Assembly: GCF_000252125.1 (NCBI RefSeq)
Contig: NZ_AHKF01000015.1
Coordinates: 124,001-188,000, forward strand
DNA from: Flavobacterium frigoris PS1
Lineage (GTDB): Bacteria; Bacteroidota; Bacteroidia; Flavobacteriales; Flavobacteriaceae
DNA length: 64,000 nt
Direction: 5' to 3'
How positions within the stretch are numbered: the first letter of the stretch is position 1; every line of letters starts with the position of its first letter. This document shows positions 53,315-61,915 of the stretch, one piece after another. The position numbers and the translations under genes are program-made. The notes under the pieces were generated by a model, which had not been told where the DNA came from, made no database searches, and saw only the letters and a program-made list of their open reading frames with translations.

Positions 53315-53340
53315 GAGGGGACTAAATGTCCCCTCTTTTT
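53315..53340 (+). terminator. Intrinsic terminator in the rimP leader (attenuator candidate)
   Basis: GAGGGGAC-TAAAT-GTCCCCTC, a perfect 8-bp stem, followed by TTTTT and only 8 bp from the rimP ATG at 53349. There is no plus-strand gene upstream, so this is within the operon leader. Confidence 0.8.
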
Positions 53341-53348
53341 ATAAAAAT

Positions 53349-53813
53349 ATGACATTTAAAGAAAAAGTAAATTTATTGTTGACAGAAGCGCTTTCAGAAA
53401 AGCAATCGCTTTTTTTGATTGACCTAACGATCACGGACGCTTTTAAAGTTATTGTAACTTTAGATGACGACAATGGTGTGGTTTTGCAAGATTGTATCGA
53501 TATCAGTCGTGAAATCGAAAATAATTTGGACAGAGAAGAACAGGATTTTTCTTTGGAGGTGGCTTCAGCGGGGGTTTCTTCTCCATTAAAGCACATCAGA
53601 CAATACAAGAAAAACGTAGGTAGGACCTTGATTGTAAAAACTAATACAGAAAATATAGAGGCGGAATTAGTGGAAGCTAATGATGATTTCGTAATTTTGT
53701 CGTGGAAAGCAAGAGAGCCCAAAAAGATAGGAAAAGGTAAAGAGACGGTTCAAAAGACCCTTGAAATACCTTATGGAGACATAAAAGAAGCAATTGTTAC
53801 AGTAACATTTTAA
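53349..53813 (+). CDS. rimP: Ribosome maturation factor RimP
   Basis: RimP of 154 residues, needed for 30S maturation. I start at the ATG at 53349 ([17 protein letters not shown]), because the longer frame would include the terminator hairpin. The family pattern is present: [40 protein letters not shown] and [15 protein letters not shown]. It is first in rimP-nusA-infB, with nusA starting 13 bp later. Confidence 0.95.
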   Translation: MTFKEKVNLLLTEALSEKQSLFLIDLTITDAFKVIVTLDDDNGVVLQDCIDISREIENNLDREEQDFSLEVASAGVSSPLKHIRQYKKNVGRTLIVKTNTENIEAELVEANDDFVILSWKAREPKKIGKGKETVQKTLEIPYGDIKEAIVTVTF

Positions 53814-53826
53814 TTAAAGAATTCGC

Positions 53827-55080
53827 ATGGAAAACTTAGCATTAATCGATTCATTCTCAGAGTTTAAAGATGATAAACTTATTGATCGTGTAACGCTTAT
53901 GGCAATTTTGGAAGATGTATTTAGAAATGCATTGAAAAAAAAATACGGTTCAGACGATAATTTCGATATTATCATAAATCCTGATAAAGGAGATATGGAA
54001 ATTTGGAGAAGAAGAGTAATCGTTGCTGACGAAGATCTAGATTTTGAAAACGAAGAAATTACGTTGACAGAAGCTAGAAAAATCGAGCCTGACTTTGAAA
54101 TTGGGGAAGATGTTTCGGAAGAAGTGAAGTTAATTGACTTGGGAAGAAGAGCGATTTTGGCTTTACGTCAAAATTTAATTTCTAAAATTCACGAACATGA
54201 CAACACTAATCTTTACAAGCAATTTAAAGATTTAATAGGTGAAATATATACTGCCGAGGTTCACCATGTGAGACCTAGAGTAGTTATTTTAGTTGATGAT
54301 GAAGGAAACGAGATCATTTTGCCAAAAGAAAAACAAATACCATCTGATTTCTTCCGTAAAGGAGATAACGTTCGTGGTATCATTGAAAGCGTTGAACTAA
54401 AAGGGAATAAGCCTCAAATTATTATGTCTAGAACTTCTGAGAAGTTTTTAGAAAAATTATTTGAACAGGAAATCCCTGAGGTTTTTGACGGATTGATATT
54501 GGTTAAAAATGTAGTCAGAATACCAGGTGAAAAAGCCAAAGTTGCTGTAGATTCTTATGATGACAGAATTGATCCTGTAGGAGCCTGTGTTGGAATGAAA
54601 GGTTCTCGTATTCACGGAATTGTGCGTGAATTAGGAAATGAAAATATAGATGTTATTAATTACACAAGTAACATTCAATTATATATAACGAGAGCATTAA
54701 GCCCTGCAAAAATATCTTCTATTAAAATTAATGAAGAGACTAAAAGAGCTGAAGTGTTTTTGAAACTTGAAGAAGTTTCGAAAGCGATCGGTAGAGGTGG
54801 TCATAATATTAAATTGGCAGGATTACTTACTGGTTATGAGTTAGACGTTATTCGCGAAGGTGATGTTGCTGGCGCAACTGCTGATGATGATGATGTTGAG
54901 TTGACTGAGTTTTCGGATGAAATCGAAGACTGGGTTATTGAAGAATTTGCAAAAATTGGATTGGATACTGCAAAAAGTATTTTGAAACAAGATGTAGAAG
55001 ATTTAGTAAGAAGAACAGACCTAGAAGAGGAAACGATTCTAGATGTAATGAGAATATTGAAAGAAGAATTTGACAGTTAG
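53827..55080 (+). CDS. nusA: Transcription termination/antitermination factor NusA
   Basis: NusA of 417 residues. It has the N-terminal polymerase-binding domain (DRVTLMAILEDVFRNALKKK), an S1 domain (IYTAEVHHVRPRVVILVDDE), and two KH domains (EKAKVAVDSYDDRIDPVGAC followed by GMKGSRIHGIVRELGNENID; SKAIGRGGHNIKLAGLLTGY). The C-terminal acidic repeats of E. coli are absent, leaving a short acidic extension. It affects pausing and termination, so it may act on the operon's own leader hairpin. Confidence 0.97.
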   Translation: MENLALIDSFSEFKDDKLIDRVTLMAILEDVFRNALKKKYGSDDNFDIIINPDKGDMEIWRRRVIVADEDLDFENEEITLTEARKIEPDFEIGEDVSEEVKLIDLGRRAILALRQNLISKIHEHDNTNLYKQFKDLIGEIYTAEVHHVRPRVVILVDDEGNEIILPKEKQIPSDFFRKGDNVRGIIESVELKGNKPQIIMSRTSEKFLEKLFEQEIPEVFDGLILVKNVVRIPGEKAKVAVDSYDDRIDPVGACVGMKGSRIHGIVRELGNENIDVINYTSNIQLYITRALSPAKISSIKINEETKRAEVFLKLEEVSKAIGRGGHNIKLAGLLTGYELDVIREGDVAGATADDDDVELTEFSDEIEDWVIEEFAKIGLDTAKSILKQDVEDLVRRTDLEEETILDVMRILKEEFDS

Positions 55081-55189
55081 TCAATGGTTCTTCAACGATA
55101 AACATGCCACTTTATGTTTTTCTTGATCGGTAAGATCGAGTTAATAGTAAAGTGAGGAATAACAAAAAAGGTAATAATAAAAAGGTTTT

Positions 55190-58090
55190 ATGTCTGAAGA
55201 GAGAATTATTAGAATAAACAAAGTTTTAAGGGAATTGAATATTTCTTTGGAAAGAGCTGTGGATTATCTAAAAGATAAAGGAATTGCTATTGAAGCAAAT
55301 CCAAACACAAAAATTTCTGACGATGTATACAATGTCTTGTGCGGTCAGTTTGCAGGTGACAGAGGGAAAAAAGAGGCTTCGAAAGAAGTAGGCGAAGAGA
55401 AGAGAAAAGAGAAAGAAGCTTTGCGTGTTGAGAGAGAAAAGGAAATTGAAGACAAGCGTAAGCATGATGAAGAGATCCTTAAGCAACAACAAGAAGTTAT
55501 AAAAGCAAGAGCTGTTATTGCTGGACCTGTTCAGGTTGGTAAAATAGATCTTGGCCCTAAGAAAACTCCCGCTGCTCCGGTAAAAGCTCCTGTTGAAAAA
55601 GCAGAGGCTCCTAAGACTGAAGCTCCTAAAGCTGAAGTTGTAGCTGAAAAACCGGTTGTTAAAGAACCTGTACAAGATAAAGTTGATTCAGACAAAAAAG
55701 AAGTAAAACCTATTGTTGGAATTAAGTCCCCTAAAAAGGAAGAAAAAATTGAGGTTGTTAAAGAAGTTGTAGCTGCAGCAGTCAAAGAGGTAACTCCAGA
55801 AGCTAAAGCGGCTCCCAAAACAGGAGAAGCTCCTGTTGAAGAGGCTATAACAACTCAATATCAAAAACTTTCAGGTACTAAGTTAACAGGACAGACTATT
55901 GATTTGTCTCAGTTTAACAAACCGAAAAAGAAAAAAGAAGAGCCTAAAATTACTCCAAACAAACCGGGAGCACCTGGTAGTGCGGCAAGTAATGCTAATA
56001 AAAATAAACGCAAAAGAATTGCGCCAAAACCTGGTACACCGAGACCTCCTGGAGTTCCTGGTGCACCAAATCCTAATAAAATTACACCAAATGTTGGTGG
56101 GGGTGGTTATAACGCCAATAGAAGTGCTAGACCTGGATTCGTAAAAGGAAACAGACCAGCGATCGTTGCAAAAGTAGAGCCAACGGAAGAGGAAGTTAAA
56201 AACCAAATTCGTGAGACTTTAGAGAAACTGCAAGGTAAAAAAGGTGGTAAATCAAAAGCGGCTAAATACAGAAGAGACAAAAGAGATACGCATCGTCAGA
56301 AATCTGATGATGAACAAAGAGCGATTGACGAAGGAAGTAAAACTATTAAGGTTACTGAATTTGTTACTGTTAGTGAAATTGCGATAATGATGGATGTGCC
56401 AATTACAAAGGTTATTGGAACATGTATGTCTCTTGGAATTATGGTTACTATGAACCAGCGTCTTGATGCAGAAACATTGACAATTGTAGCAGATGAATTT
56501 GGTTTTGAAGTTGAATTCATTACTGTTGATATTGAAGATAATGTTGAAGTTATTGAGGATAGAGAAGAAGACTTGGTCTTTAGAGCTCCTATCGTAACTG
56601 TGATGGGTCACGTCGATCACGGTAAAACATCTTTACTAGATTATGTTCGTAAAGAAAATGTTATCGCAGGTGAGTCTGGAGGAATTACACAGCATATTGG
56701 GGCCTACGGAGTAACCCTGGATAATGGTCAGAAAATAGCTTTCCTTGATACACCGGGTCACGAGGCGTTTACCGCCATGCGTGCACGTGGAGCTCAAGTT
56801 ACAGATATTGCCATTATTGTGATTGCTGCCGATGATGATATCATGCCGCAAACAAAAGAAGCAATTAGCCATGCTCAAGCAGCTGGTGTTCCAATTATAT
56901 TTGCTATTAATAAAGTGGATAAGCCAAATGCTAATCCTGAGAAAATCAAGGAGAAATTGGCAGGTATGAATTTACTTGTTGAAGATTGGGGTGGAAAATA
57001 TCAATCTCATGATATCTCTGCGAAAGTGGGAACAGGAGTTAAAGAATTGTTAGAAAAAGTACTATTAGAAGCCGAAATTTTAGATTTGAAAGCTAATCCA
57101 AACAAAGCGGCTCAAGGAACTGTAGTTGAAGCCTTCCTAGATAAAGGGAAAGGATACGTATCTACAATATTAGTACAACATGGTACACTTAAAGTGGGTG
57201 ACTATATGTTGGCTGGAAAACATCATGGTAAGATCAAAGCGATGCATGATGAAAGAGGAAATGTTGTTACGATAGCAGGACCTTCTACACCAGTATCTGT
57301 TCTAGGTTTAGATGGAGCAGCGACAGCTGGTGATAAGTTCAATATTTTTGAAGACGAAAAAGAAGCAAAACAAATTGCATCAAAACGTTCTCAATTAATG
57401 CGTGAACAATCAGTTCGTACACAACGTCATATTACATTAGATGAAATTGGACGTAGAATTGCATTAGGTCAGTTTAAAGAGTTGAACGTGATCCTTAAGG
57501 GAGATGTTGATGGTTCTGTTGAAGCATTATCTGATTCGTTCTCTAAACTATCTACTGAAGAGATTCAAATTAATATCATACATAAAGGTGTTGGAGCAAT
57601 TACTGAAACTGACGTTATGTTAGCTTCTGCTTCAGATGCAATCATTATCGGATTTAACGTACGTCCTGCAGGAAATGCAAGACAGTTAGCAGATAAAGAA
57701 GAAATTGATATCCGTTACTATTCTATTATCTATGCAGCTATCGATGACTTGAAGGATGCAATGGAAGGAATGTTAGCTCCTGAGATGAAAGAAGAGATTC
57801 TAGGTACTGCTGAAATTAGAGAGATATTCAAAATTTCTAAAGTAGGATCAATCGCAGGTTGTATGGTTATGGACGGTAAAATCGCCAGAAACTCTAAAAT
57901 AAGAGTTATTCGTGACGGAGTTGTGGTTCATGCAGGTGAACTTATAGCGCTGAAACGTTTCAAAGATGACGTGAAAGAAGTAGCCAAGGGTTATGATTGT
58001 GGTATCCAAATTAAAGGATATAATGACATCGAAGAAAGAGATGTTATTGAAGCTTACCATGAGGTTGCGATCAAAAAGAAATTGAAATAG
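55190..58090 (+). CDS. infB: Translation initiation factor IF-2
   Basis: IF-2 of 966 residues, a GTPase that places initiator tRNA on the 30S subunit. The N-terminal 350 residues are charged and low in complexity (Lys/Glu/Ala/Pro, then a Gly/Asn/Arg section). The GTPase domain begins near residue 465 with [35 protein letters not shown] and [10 protein letters not shown]. The C-terminal domains end in [14 protein letters not shown] 109-bp gap after nusA contains a possible stem. Confidence 0.98.
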   Translation: MSEERIIRINKVLRELNISLERAVDYLKDKGIAIEANPNTKISDDVYNVLCGQFAGDRGKKEASKEVGEEKRKEKEALRVEREKEIEDKRKHDEEILKQQQEVIKARAVIAGPVQVGKIDLGPKKTPAAPVKAPVEKAEAPKTEAPKAEVVAEKPVVKEPVQDKVDSDKKEVKPIVGIKSPKKEEKIEVVKEVVAAAVKEVTPEAKAAPKTGEAPVEEAITTQYQKLSGTKLTGQTIDLSQFNKPKKKKEEPKITPNKPGAPGSAASNANKNKRKRIAPKPGTPRPPGVPGAPNPNKITPNVGGGGYNANRSARPGFVKGNRPAIVAKVEPTEEEVKNQIRETLEKLQGKKGGKSKAAKYRRDKRDTHRQKSDDEQRAIDEGSKTIKVTEFVTVSEIAIMMDVPITKVIGTCMSLGIMVTMNQRLDAETLTIVADEFGFEVEFITVDIEDNVEVIEDREEDLVFRAPIVTVMGHVDHGKTSLLDYVRKENVIAGESGGITQHIGAYGVTLDNGQKIAFLDTPGHEAFTAMRARGAQVTDIAIIVIAADDDIMPQTKEAISHAQAAGVPIIFAINKVDKPNANPEKIKEKLAGMNLLVEDWGGKYQSHDISAKVGTGVKELLEKVLLEAEILDLKANPNKAAQGTVVEAFLDKGKGYVSTILVQHGTLKVGDYMLAGKHHGKIKAMHDERGNVVTIAGPSTPVSVLGLDGAATAGDKFNIFEDEKEAKQIASKRSQLMREQSVRTQRHITLDEIGRRIALGQFKELNVILKGDVDGSVEALSDSFSKLSTEEIQINIIHKGVGAITETDVMLASASDAIIIGFNVRPAGNARQLADKEEIDIRYYSIIYAAIDDLKDAMEGMLAPEMKEEILGTAEIREIFKISKVGSIAGCMVMDGKIARNSKIRVIRDGVVVHAGELIALKRFKDDVKEVAKGYDCGIQIKGYNDIEERDVIEAYHEVAIKKKLK

Positions 58091-58112
58091 AATTTAATTT
58101 CTATACTATTAT

Positions 58113-58140
58113 AAAAAATCCCGATTCGTCGGGATTTTTT
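58113..58140 (+). terminator. Terminator of rimP-nusA-infB
   Basis: AAATCCCGA-TTCG-TCGGGATTTTTTTT directly after infB. Confidence 0.92.
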
Positions 58141-58185
58141 TTGTTTTTAATCTATGTTGAATTGGAAGAGTTTTGAGTATTTCCT

Positions 58186-58264
58186 GGAGCTATTTCCCGC
58201 GATTCGTTTCAACCTTATTATTTTGATAAAAAATAATAAGGATTTCCTCTTCTATCGAGGCTAA
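58186..58264. repeat. Flavobacterial intergenic repeat, copy 4 (direct)
   Basis: Reads GGAGCTATTTCCCGC at one end and GGATTTCCTCTTCTATC then GAGGCTAAG at the other, around CCTTATTATTTT-GATA-AAAATAATAAGG. Ends match the other copies; the centre is unrelated. Confidence 0.75.
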
Positions 58265-58562
58265 GGTTCCTGTGTTAGCAGAAGCTTTATTTTTCGTGTT
58301 AGATTTAGTAATTAAAAAGCTAGTCTAAGCGAGCGGGGATTGCAAAACCTTTTCTAGTGAATCTTATAGGACTTTTTGTCTTTCACAGCGTTTCTTTTAG
58401 ATACTCCATGGGTGTATTGAAGTATAAGTTCGGCCGATTCGCGGAAGGTTTTTTAATTAAAACTGCAGTAGCATCTTGGTCTTGTCATACTGAAGTCAAA
58501 ATATTTTTTTTAAAAGAGAAAACATTAAAAAGGATTCTATTTAGTTGTTTTTAAACGCCTTT
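58265..58562. other. Non-coding or decayed DNA after the repeat
   Basis: No convincing gene on either strand. The longest frame, 65 codons at 58357-58554, has no recognisable motif or signal. This leads into the decayed lipoprotein gene. Confidence 0.5.
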
Positions 58563-59025
58563 TTATATTCTTGTTGCTCTACTTATGATTGTGATTCAAG
58601 TGCACAGAGTTTAAAGAGCGATGGATGTGTTTTAGTTGTAATAAAATACCAAGCGATGCGGATAGTCGATTTAAATATAGAGGAGTTAATCTAATTACAA
58701 AAAAAGATGGTCATTGTGATTCTGACGGAAGTGATAGGTGGTGGTCAGTATTTAAGTAAAACCTTGAAATTATCGATACTATAATTAAAAGTGAAGGAGA
58801 CATTATTTATAGTATTCATAAAAGCGATACTATTTTGAGTGTGAAAGTAAGGTTTGTAAAAAATATAGTCGTGATGTGTTAAAATCTGTTAATGAAAGAA
58901 CTACTATCACTGACGGATTGTATTTCTCTTTGCAACGAGACCGCAGATTAGCAATCTATGTGAACAAAAAATTAAGTAAAAACAACAAAATTGTCCCATC
59001 TGTAACAGAGAGGGCAAAAGAATAA
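58563..59025 (+). pseudogene. Decayed lipoprotein-like gene
   Basis: Three frame segments read as one protein. The first has a lipobox-like LYSCCSTYDCDSS and KSDGCVLVV. After a shift comes SRFKYRGVNLITKKDGH and DRWWSVFK, then an in-frame TAA at 58757-58759, then IIDTIIKSEGDIIYSIHKSD. After another shift comes TDGLYFSLQRDRRLAIYVNK and a stop at 59023. The order and style match small flavobacterial lipoproteins with a DRWW...SIHKKDT pattern, as I recall them. Two frameshifts and one stop show it is broken. Confidence 0.55.
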
Positions 59026-59783
59026 TTTAAATAAATTAGAAAACTTCTTTGTTGTGTAGCGATCAGTTTTATGCTTTTAAATTTTATGTATTCGTAAAAT
59101 GTAAGTCCGTTTGCTTAATTGAAGATTCCGGATTAATTATTCATAAAGTTAGAGGAGTTTTATATAGAAGAGAGGAGAGATGTGAAAAGTCATATAAATG
59201 TATATAATTTAGGGAACAAAGGGAATCCTATTTTTGAATTTGGTGTTTTTTTTTCATTTAGTTTGGTTGGACCACATTTTTCGTGGCGAATTTTTATATT
59301 TCATAATAGTTGGATCTGTAGTTTTAATAGTGTGGGAGCTTTTGACTCGATCGTAGTTTTTAGAAGAATTTATAGAATGCATTACGATTTTAAAAATTTC
59401 AGAGGTAGATAGGATCATATATTTGAAAGCTATCAGTAATTATGTGCAGGGAGAGTTGGACTAAACTTATGGTGCAGATATATTGAAGTAGTAGGAAGTG
59501 AAAATGGCGCTCAGTAAAGTGATCTAGTCGCTCATGGAATTCGGTTACTACGCGGACTTTTGGCTAGGTAGGTTCACGTTCTGTATCTCTAAAGTAGAAC
59601 TATTAGAAACAACGAAAAAAGACAGGAATACGGCTTTAATTAGAGTTGCTTTTTTATAGAATTGTGCCTTTGGCAATTGCTAAGTCTTGTCGGGGTTATT
59701 TATATATAATCGGTCTGCATCTGTTAATTGGAGTAGCGATTAAGTTCTATTTTTATAAAGACGTGTGGTTTTTCCTTTTTTGG
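59026..59783. other. Decayed or non-coding stretch
   Basis: About 760 bp with no gene I can support. A 76-codon frame at 59182-59412 has no signal, motif or repeated codon pattern that would mark it as real. Dense stops in all frames and short protein-like fragments suggest remnants of lost genes. Confidence 0.5.
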
Positions 59784-59855
59784 GTGAGGGATAGTAATGA
59801 AAAGCCCGGAGCCTGACTAAGGAAGTGCGAGGACTTGCAATGAATAGCCCGACCG
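59784..59855. repeat. Flavobacterial intergenic repeat, diverged copy 5 (inverted)
   Basis: On the minus strand it opens CGGTCGGGCTATTCATTG and closes TTCATTACTATCCCT. These ends correspond to those of copy 2 (GGTCGGGCTATTTGC and GCTGCTATCCCTC), but the interior lacks a clear palindrome. Membership is therefore less certain. Confidence 0.5.
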
Positions 59856-59887
59856 AAGCTTGCGGAGGGCACCCCAATAAAATAAAG

Positions 59888-59917
59888 AAAGCCACTTCAT
59901 TAATGGAGTGGCTTTTT
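59888..59917. terminator. Terminator of the SPOR gene
   Basis: AAAGCCACTTCAT pairs with ATGGAGTGGCTTT (one G-U pair), with flanking A and T runs. Confidence 0.8.
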
Positions 59918-59953
59918 ATCTTTATTGTTTTTAACAGTTTTATTCTTGTCAAA

Positions 59954-60343
59954 TTATTTTTGTGGTTTTATTATATAAGCAGTTTCATATTTTTTCTTGA
60001 TTTCAATCAAGTTACGCTCTGCCTCTATACGGGTTCTGAAATTTCCAATCCAAACCTTGTAGTTTGGGGTGTTGAAAACGATGGTTCCGTCAAGGTCGGT
60101 GAAATTTTGTCTGCAGTCATTCAAAGCCTTTTTTGCTTTGTCAGTATCTCCACTAAAGATTTGAATTTTATAGCGCTCATTTACAGCTATTGAGGCATTA
60201 ATTTTTCTTTTTTCATTCAACAATTGTTCGAATTTTGGATCTTGATTGACGGTGACTTTTCGATCTTGGGCTTTAGTATTGATTGTTATAATGCATAATG
60301 CAAAGGAGTAGAAAAGGGCTTTCTGTATAGGTGAAATTTTCAT
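59954..60343 (-). CDS. SPOR domain-containing exported protein
   Basis: A 129-residue protein with a signal peptide (ALFYSFALCIITINTKAQ) and a C-terminal SPOR domain over about residues 55-127 (YKIQIFSGDTDKAKKALNDC; YKVWIGNFRTRIEAERNLIE). SPOR domains bind glycan strands stripped of stem peptides, so the protein is likely periplasmic and associated with peptidoglycan, perhaps at division sites. It is divergent from the Alternative Complex III operon. Confidence 0.9.
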   Translation of the reverse strand: MKISPIQKALFYSFALCIITINTKAQDRKVTVNQDPKFEQLLNEKRKINASIAVNERYKIQIFSGDTDKAKKALNDCRQNFTDLDGTIVFNTPNYKVWIGNFRTRIEAERNLIEIKKKYETAYIIKPQK

Positions 60344-60445
60344 AACTTAATGGTTTTTAGGCAAAAATAGTATTTAAAGGAAGATTGTAGAGCAAAATTA
60401 TTATTTAGAATAAATATAAATTGAAATTAAGATTATTTTAAGGTT

Positions 60446-60474
60446 TTGTGAATAGTTCATAAATCGTATTTTTG
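60446..60474 (+). promoter_or_regulatory. Promoter of the Alternative Complex III operon
   Basis: TTG (60446-60448), 18-bp spacer, TATTTTTG (60467-60474), giving an 80-nt leader before actA. Confidence 0.65.
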
Positions 60475-60560
60475 TCGAAGTTTAAAATAAAGGAACAGTT
60501 TCACTATAAGAGTTTATAGAAAAAACTGTGCCAATTTTTAGTAGATAATCATTATACTTT

Positions 60561-61883
60561 ATGAAAAAGGTGGGTAACCATAATTCGACCTCAAGGAAAA
60601 TGTTTTTCAGTTTAGCTTTAATGCTGACTTTTTCCTTAACTTCAATTGCGCAAGTTGCTGCTCCAGCAGCTGCAGCTGAAGTTCCAGTAGCCACACAAGG
60701 TGGTGACCCAGTAAAGGGTAAAGAACTTTTTAATTCAAATTGCGCTGCGTGTCACAAGCTAGATGCCAAGGCAACAGGACCTATGTTAAGAGGTATCTCT
60801 GCAAAGCACGATATGCCATGGCTTTATAAGTGGATTCACAATAGTGCTGATTTGATAAAGTCAGGGGATGCTGCCGCGGTTAAGGTTTATGAAGCAAATA
60901 ATAAGGTTCCAATGACTGCTTTTCCTGCGTTGTCGGAAGGGGATATTGACAATATTATTGCTTATACTTCAGAGCCAAAAGCTGAAGCTCCTGTTGCTGC
61001 CGTTGGTGGTGCTGTAGCTGGTGCTCCGCAAGAGGGTGGTGGTGTTTCTAATAGCATTATTTTAGGTGCTTTGGCGCTTGTTCTAGCAATGTTAGTAGTA
61101 ATGTTGTTCTTGGTGAATAATGTTTTGAGAAAAGTTGCTAAAGCAAACGGAATAGAAGTGGCGCCTAAAGCGGCTACTACGCCAATATGGGTTGCTTTTG
61201 CTAAAAATCAATTCTTAGTTCTTGTAACATCAATATTTTTATTGTTGGCAGGTGCTTATTTTGTGTACGGTTTTTTAATGCAAATTGGTGTAGATCAAGG
61301 TTACGAGCCAATTCAGCCGATTCATTACTCTCACAGAATTCATGCTGGGGATAATGAGATTAACTGTAAATATTGTCACTCTGCTGCTAGAGTTAGTAAA
61401 AATGCAGGAATTCCTTCTTTGAATGTTTGTATGAACTGTCACAAGAATATTGCTGAAGTTGCTGAGTCAACTGCTACTCCTGAATACAGCAAAGCGTTTT
61501 ATGATGAGCAAATTCAAAAGTTGTATACTGCAGTAGGTTGGGATAAGTCTACTCAGTCATATACTGGAAAAACACAACCTGTCAAATGGGTTCGTATTCA
61601 TAATTTGCCTGATTTTGTTTACTTTAATCACTCACAACACGTTACTGTCGCTGGAATTGAATGTCAGACTTGTCATGGTCCTGTAGAGACTTATGAGATT
61701 CAGAAACAGTTTGCTCCTTTAACAATGGGCTGGTGTATTAATTGTCACAGAAAGACCGAAGTTAAAATGAAAGGGAATGAATATTATACTAAAATTCACG
61801 AAGAGCTTTCTAAAAAATACGGTGTAGACAAGTTGACTGCTGCTCAAATGGGTGGATTGGAATGCGGAAAATGCCACTATTAA
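60561..61883 (+). CDS. actA: Alternative Complex III subunit A, six-haem cytochrome c
   Basis: A 440-residue cytochrome. A signal peptide is followed by a mono-haem domain (CAACH at 61-65, likely Met ligand in VPMTAF at 116-121), membrane helices at about 164-187 and 216-241, and a multihaem region with CKYCH (269), CMNCH (290), CQTCH (368), CINCH (392) and CGKCH (435). The latter five sites match ActA of the quinol-oxidising Alternative Complex III. The extra N-terminal haem domain is fused on. actB follows by 32 bp. Confidence 0.92.
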   Translation: MKKVGNHNSTSRKMFFSLALMLTFSLTSIAQVAAPAAAAEVPVATQGGDPVKGKELFNSNCAACHKLDAKATGPMLRGISAKHDMPWLYKWIHNSADLIKSGDAAAVKVYEANNKVPMTAFPALSEGDIDNIIAYTSEPKAEAPVAAVGGAVAGAPQEGGGVSNSIILGALALVLAMLVVMLFLVNNVLRKVAKANGIEVAPKAATTPIWVAFAKNQFLVLVTSIFLLLAGAYFVYGFLMQIGVDQGYEPIQPIHYSHRIHAGDNEINCKYCHSAARVSKNAGIPSLNVCMNCHKNIAEVAESTATPEYSKAFYDEQIQKLYTAVGWDKSTQSYTGKTQPVKWVRIHNLPDFVYFNHSQHVTVAGIECQTCHGPVETYEIQKQFAPLTMGWCINCHRKTEVKMKGNEYYTKIHEELSKKYGVDKLTAAQMGGLECGKCHY

Positions 61884-61915
61884 TCAAATTATTAAGATTT
61901 TAATATTTATATACA

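Noticed and set aside
55268..56206. Phe/Ser-rich frames opposite infB
   Set aside because: Antisense shadows of the Lys/Glu-rich IF-2 N-terminus.
58357..58554. 65-codon frame after infB
   Set aside because: No motif, no signal and no supporting promoter. It lies in decayed DNA and is rich in residues typical of random AT-rich frames.
59182..59412. 76-codon frame in the gene-poor stretch
   Set aside because: Aromatic-rich composition without recognisable domain or start context. I could not support it as a gene.
59740..59952. 70-codon minus-strand frame, and the overlapping 122-codon plus-strand frame at 59825
   Set aside because: The first covers an intergenic repeat and a terminator; the second runs through the terminator into the antisense of the SPOR gene.
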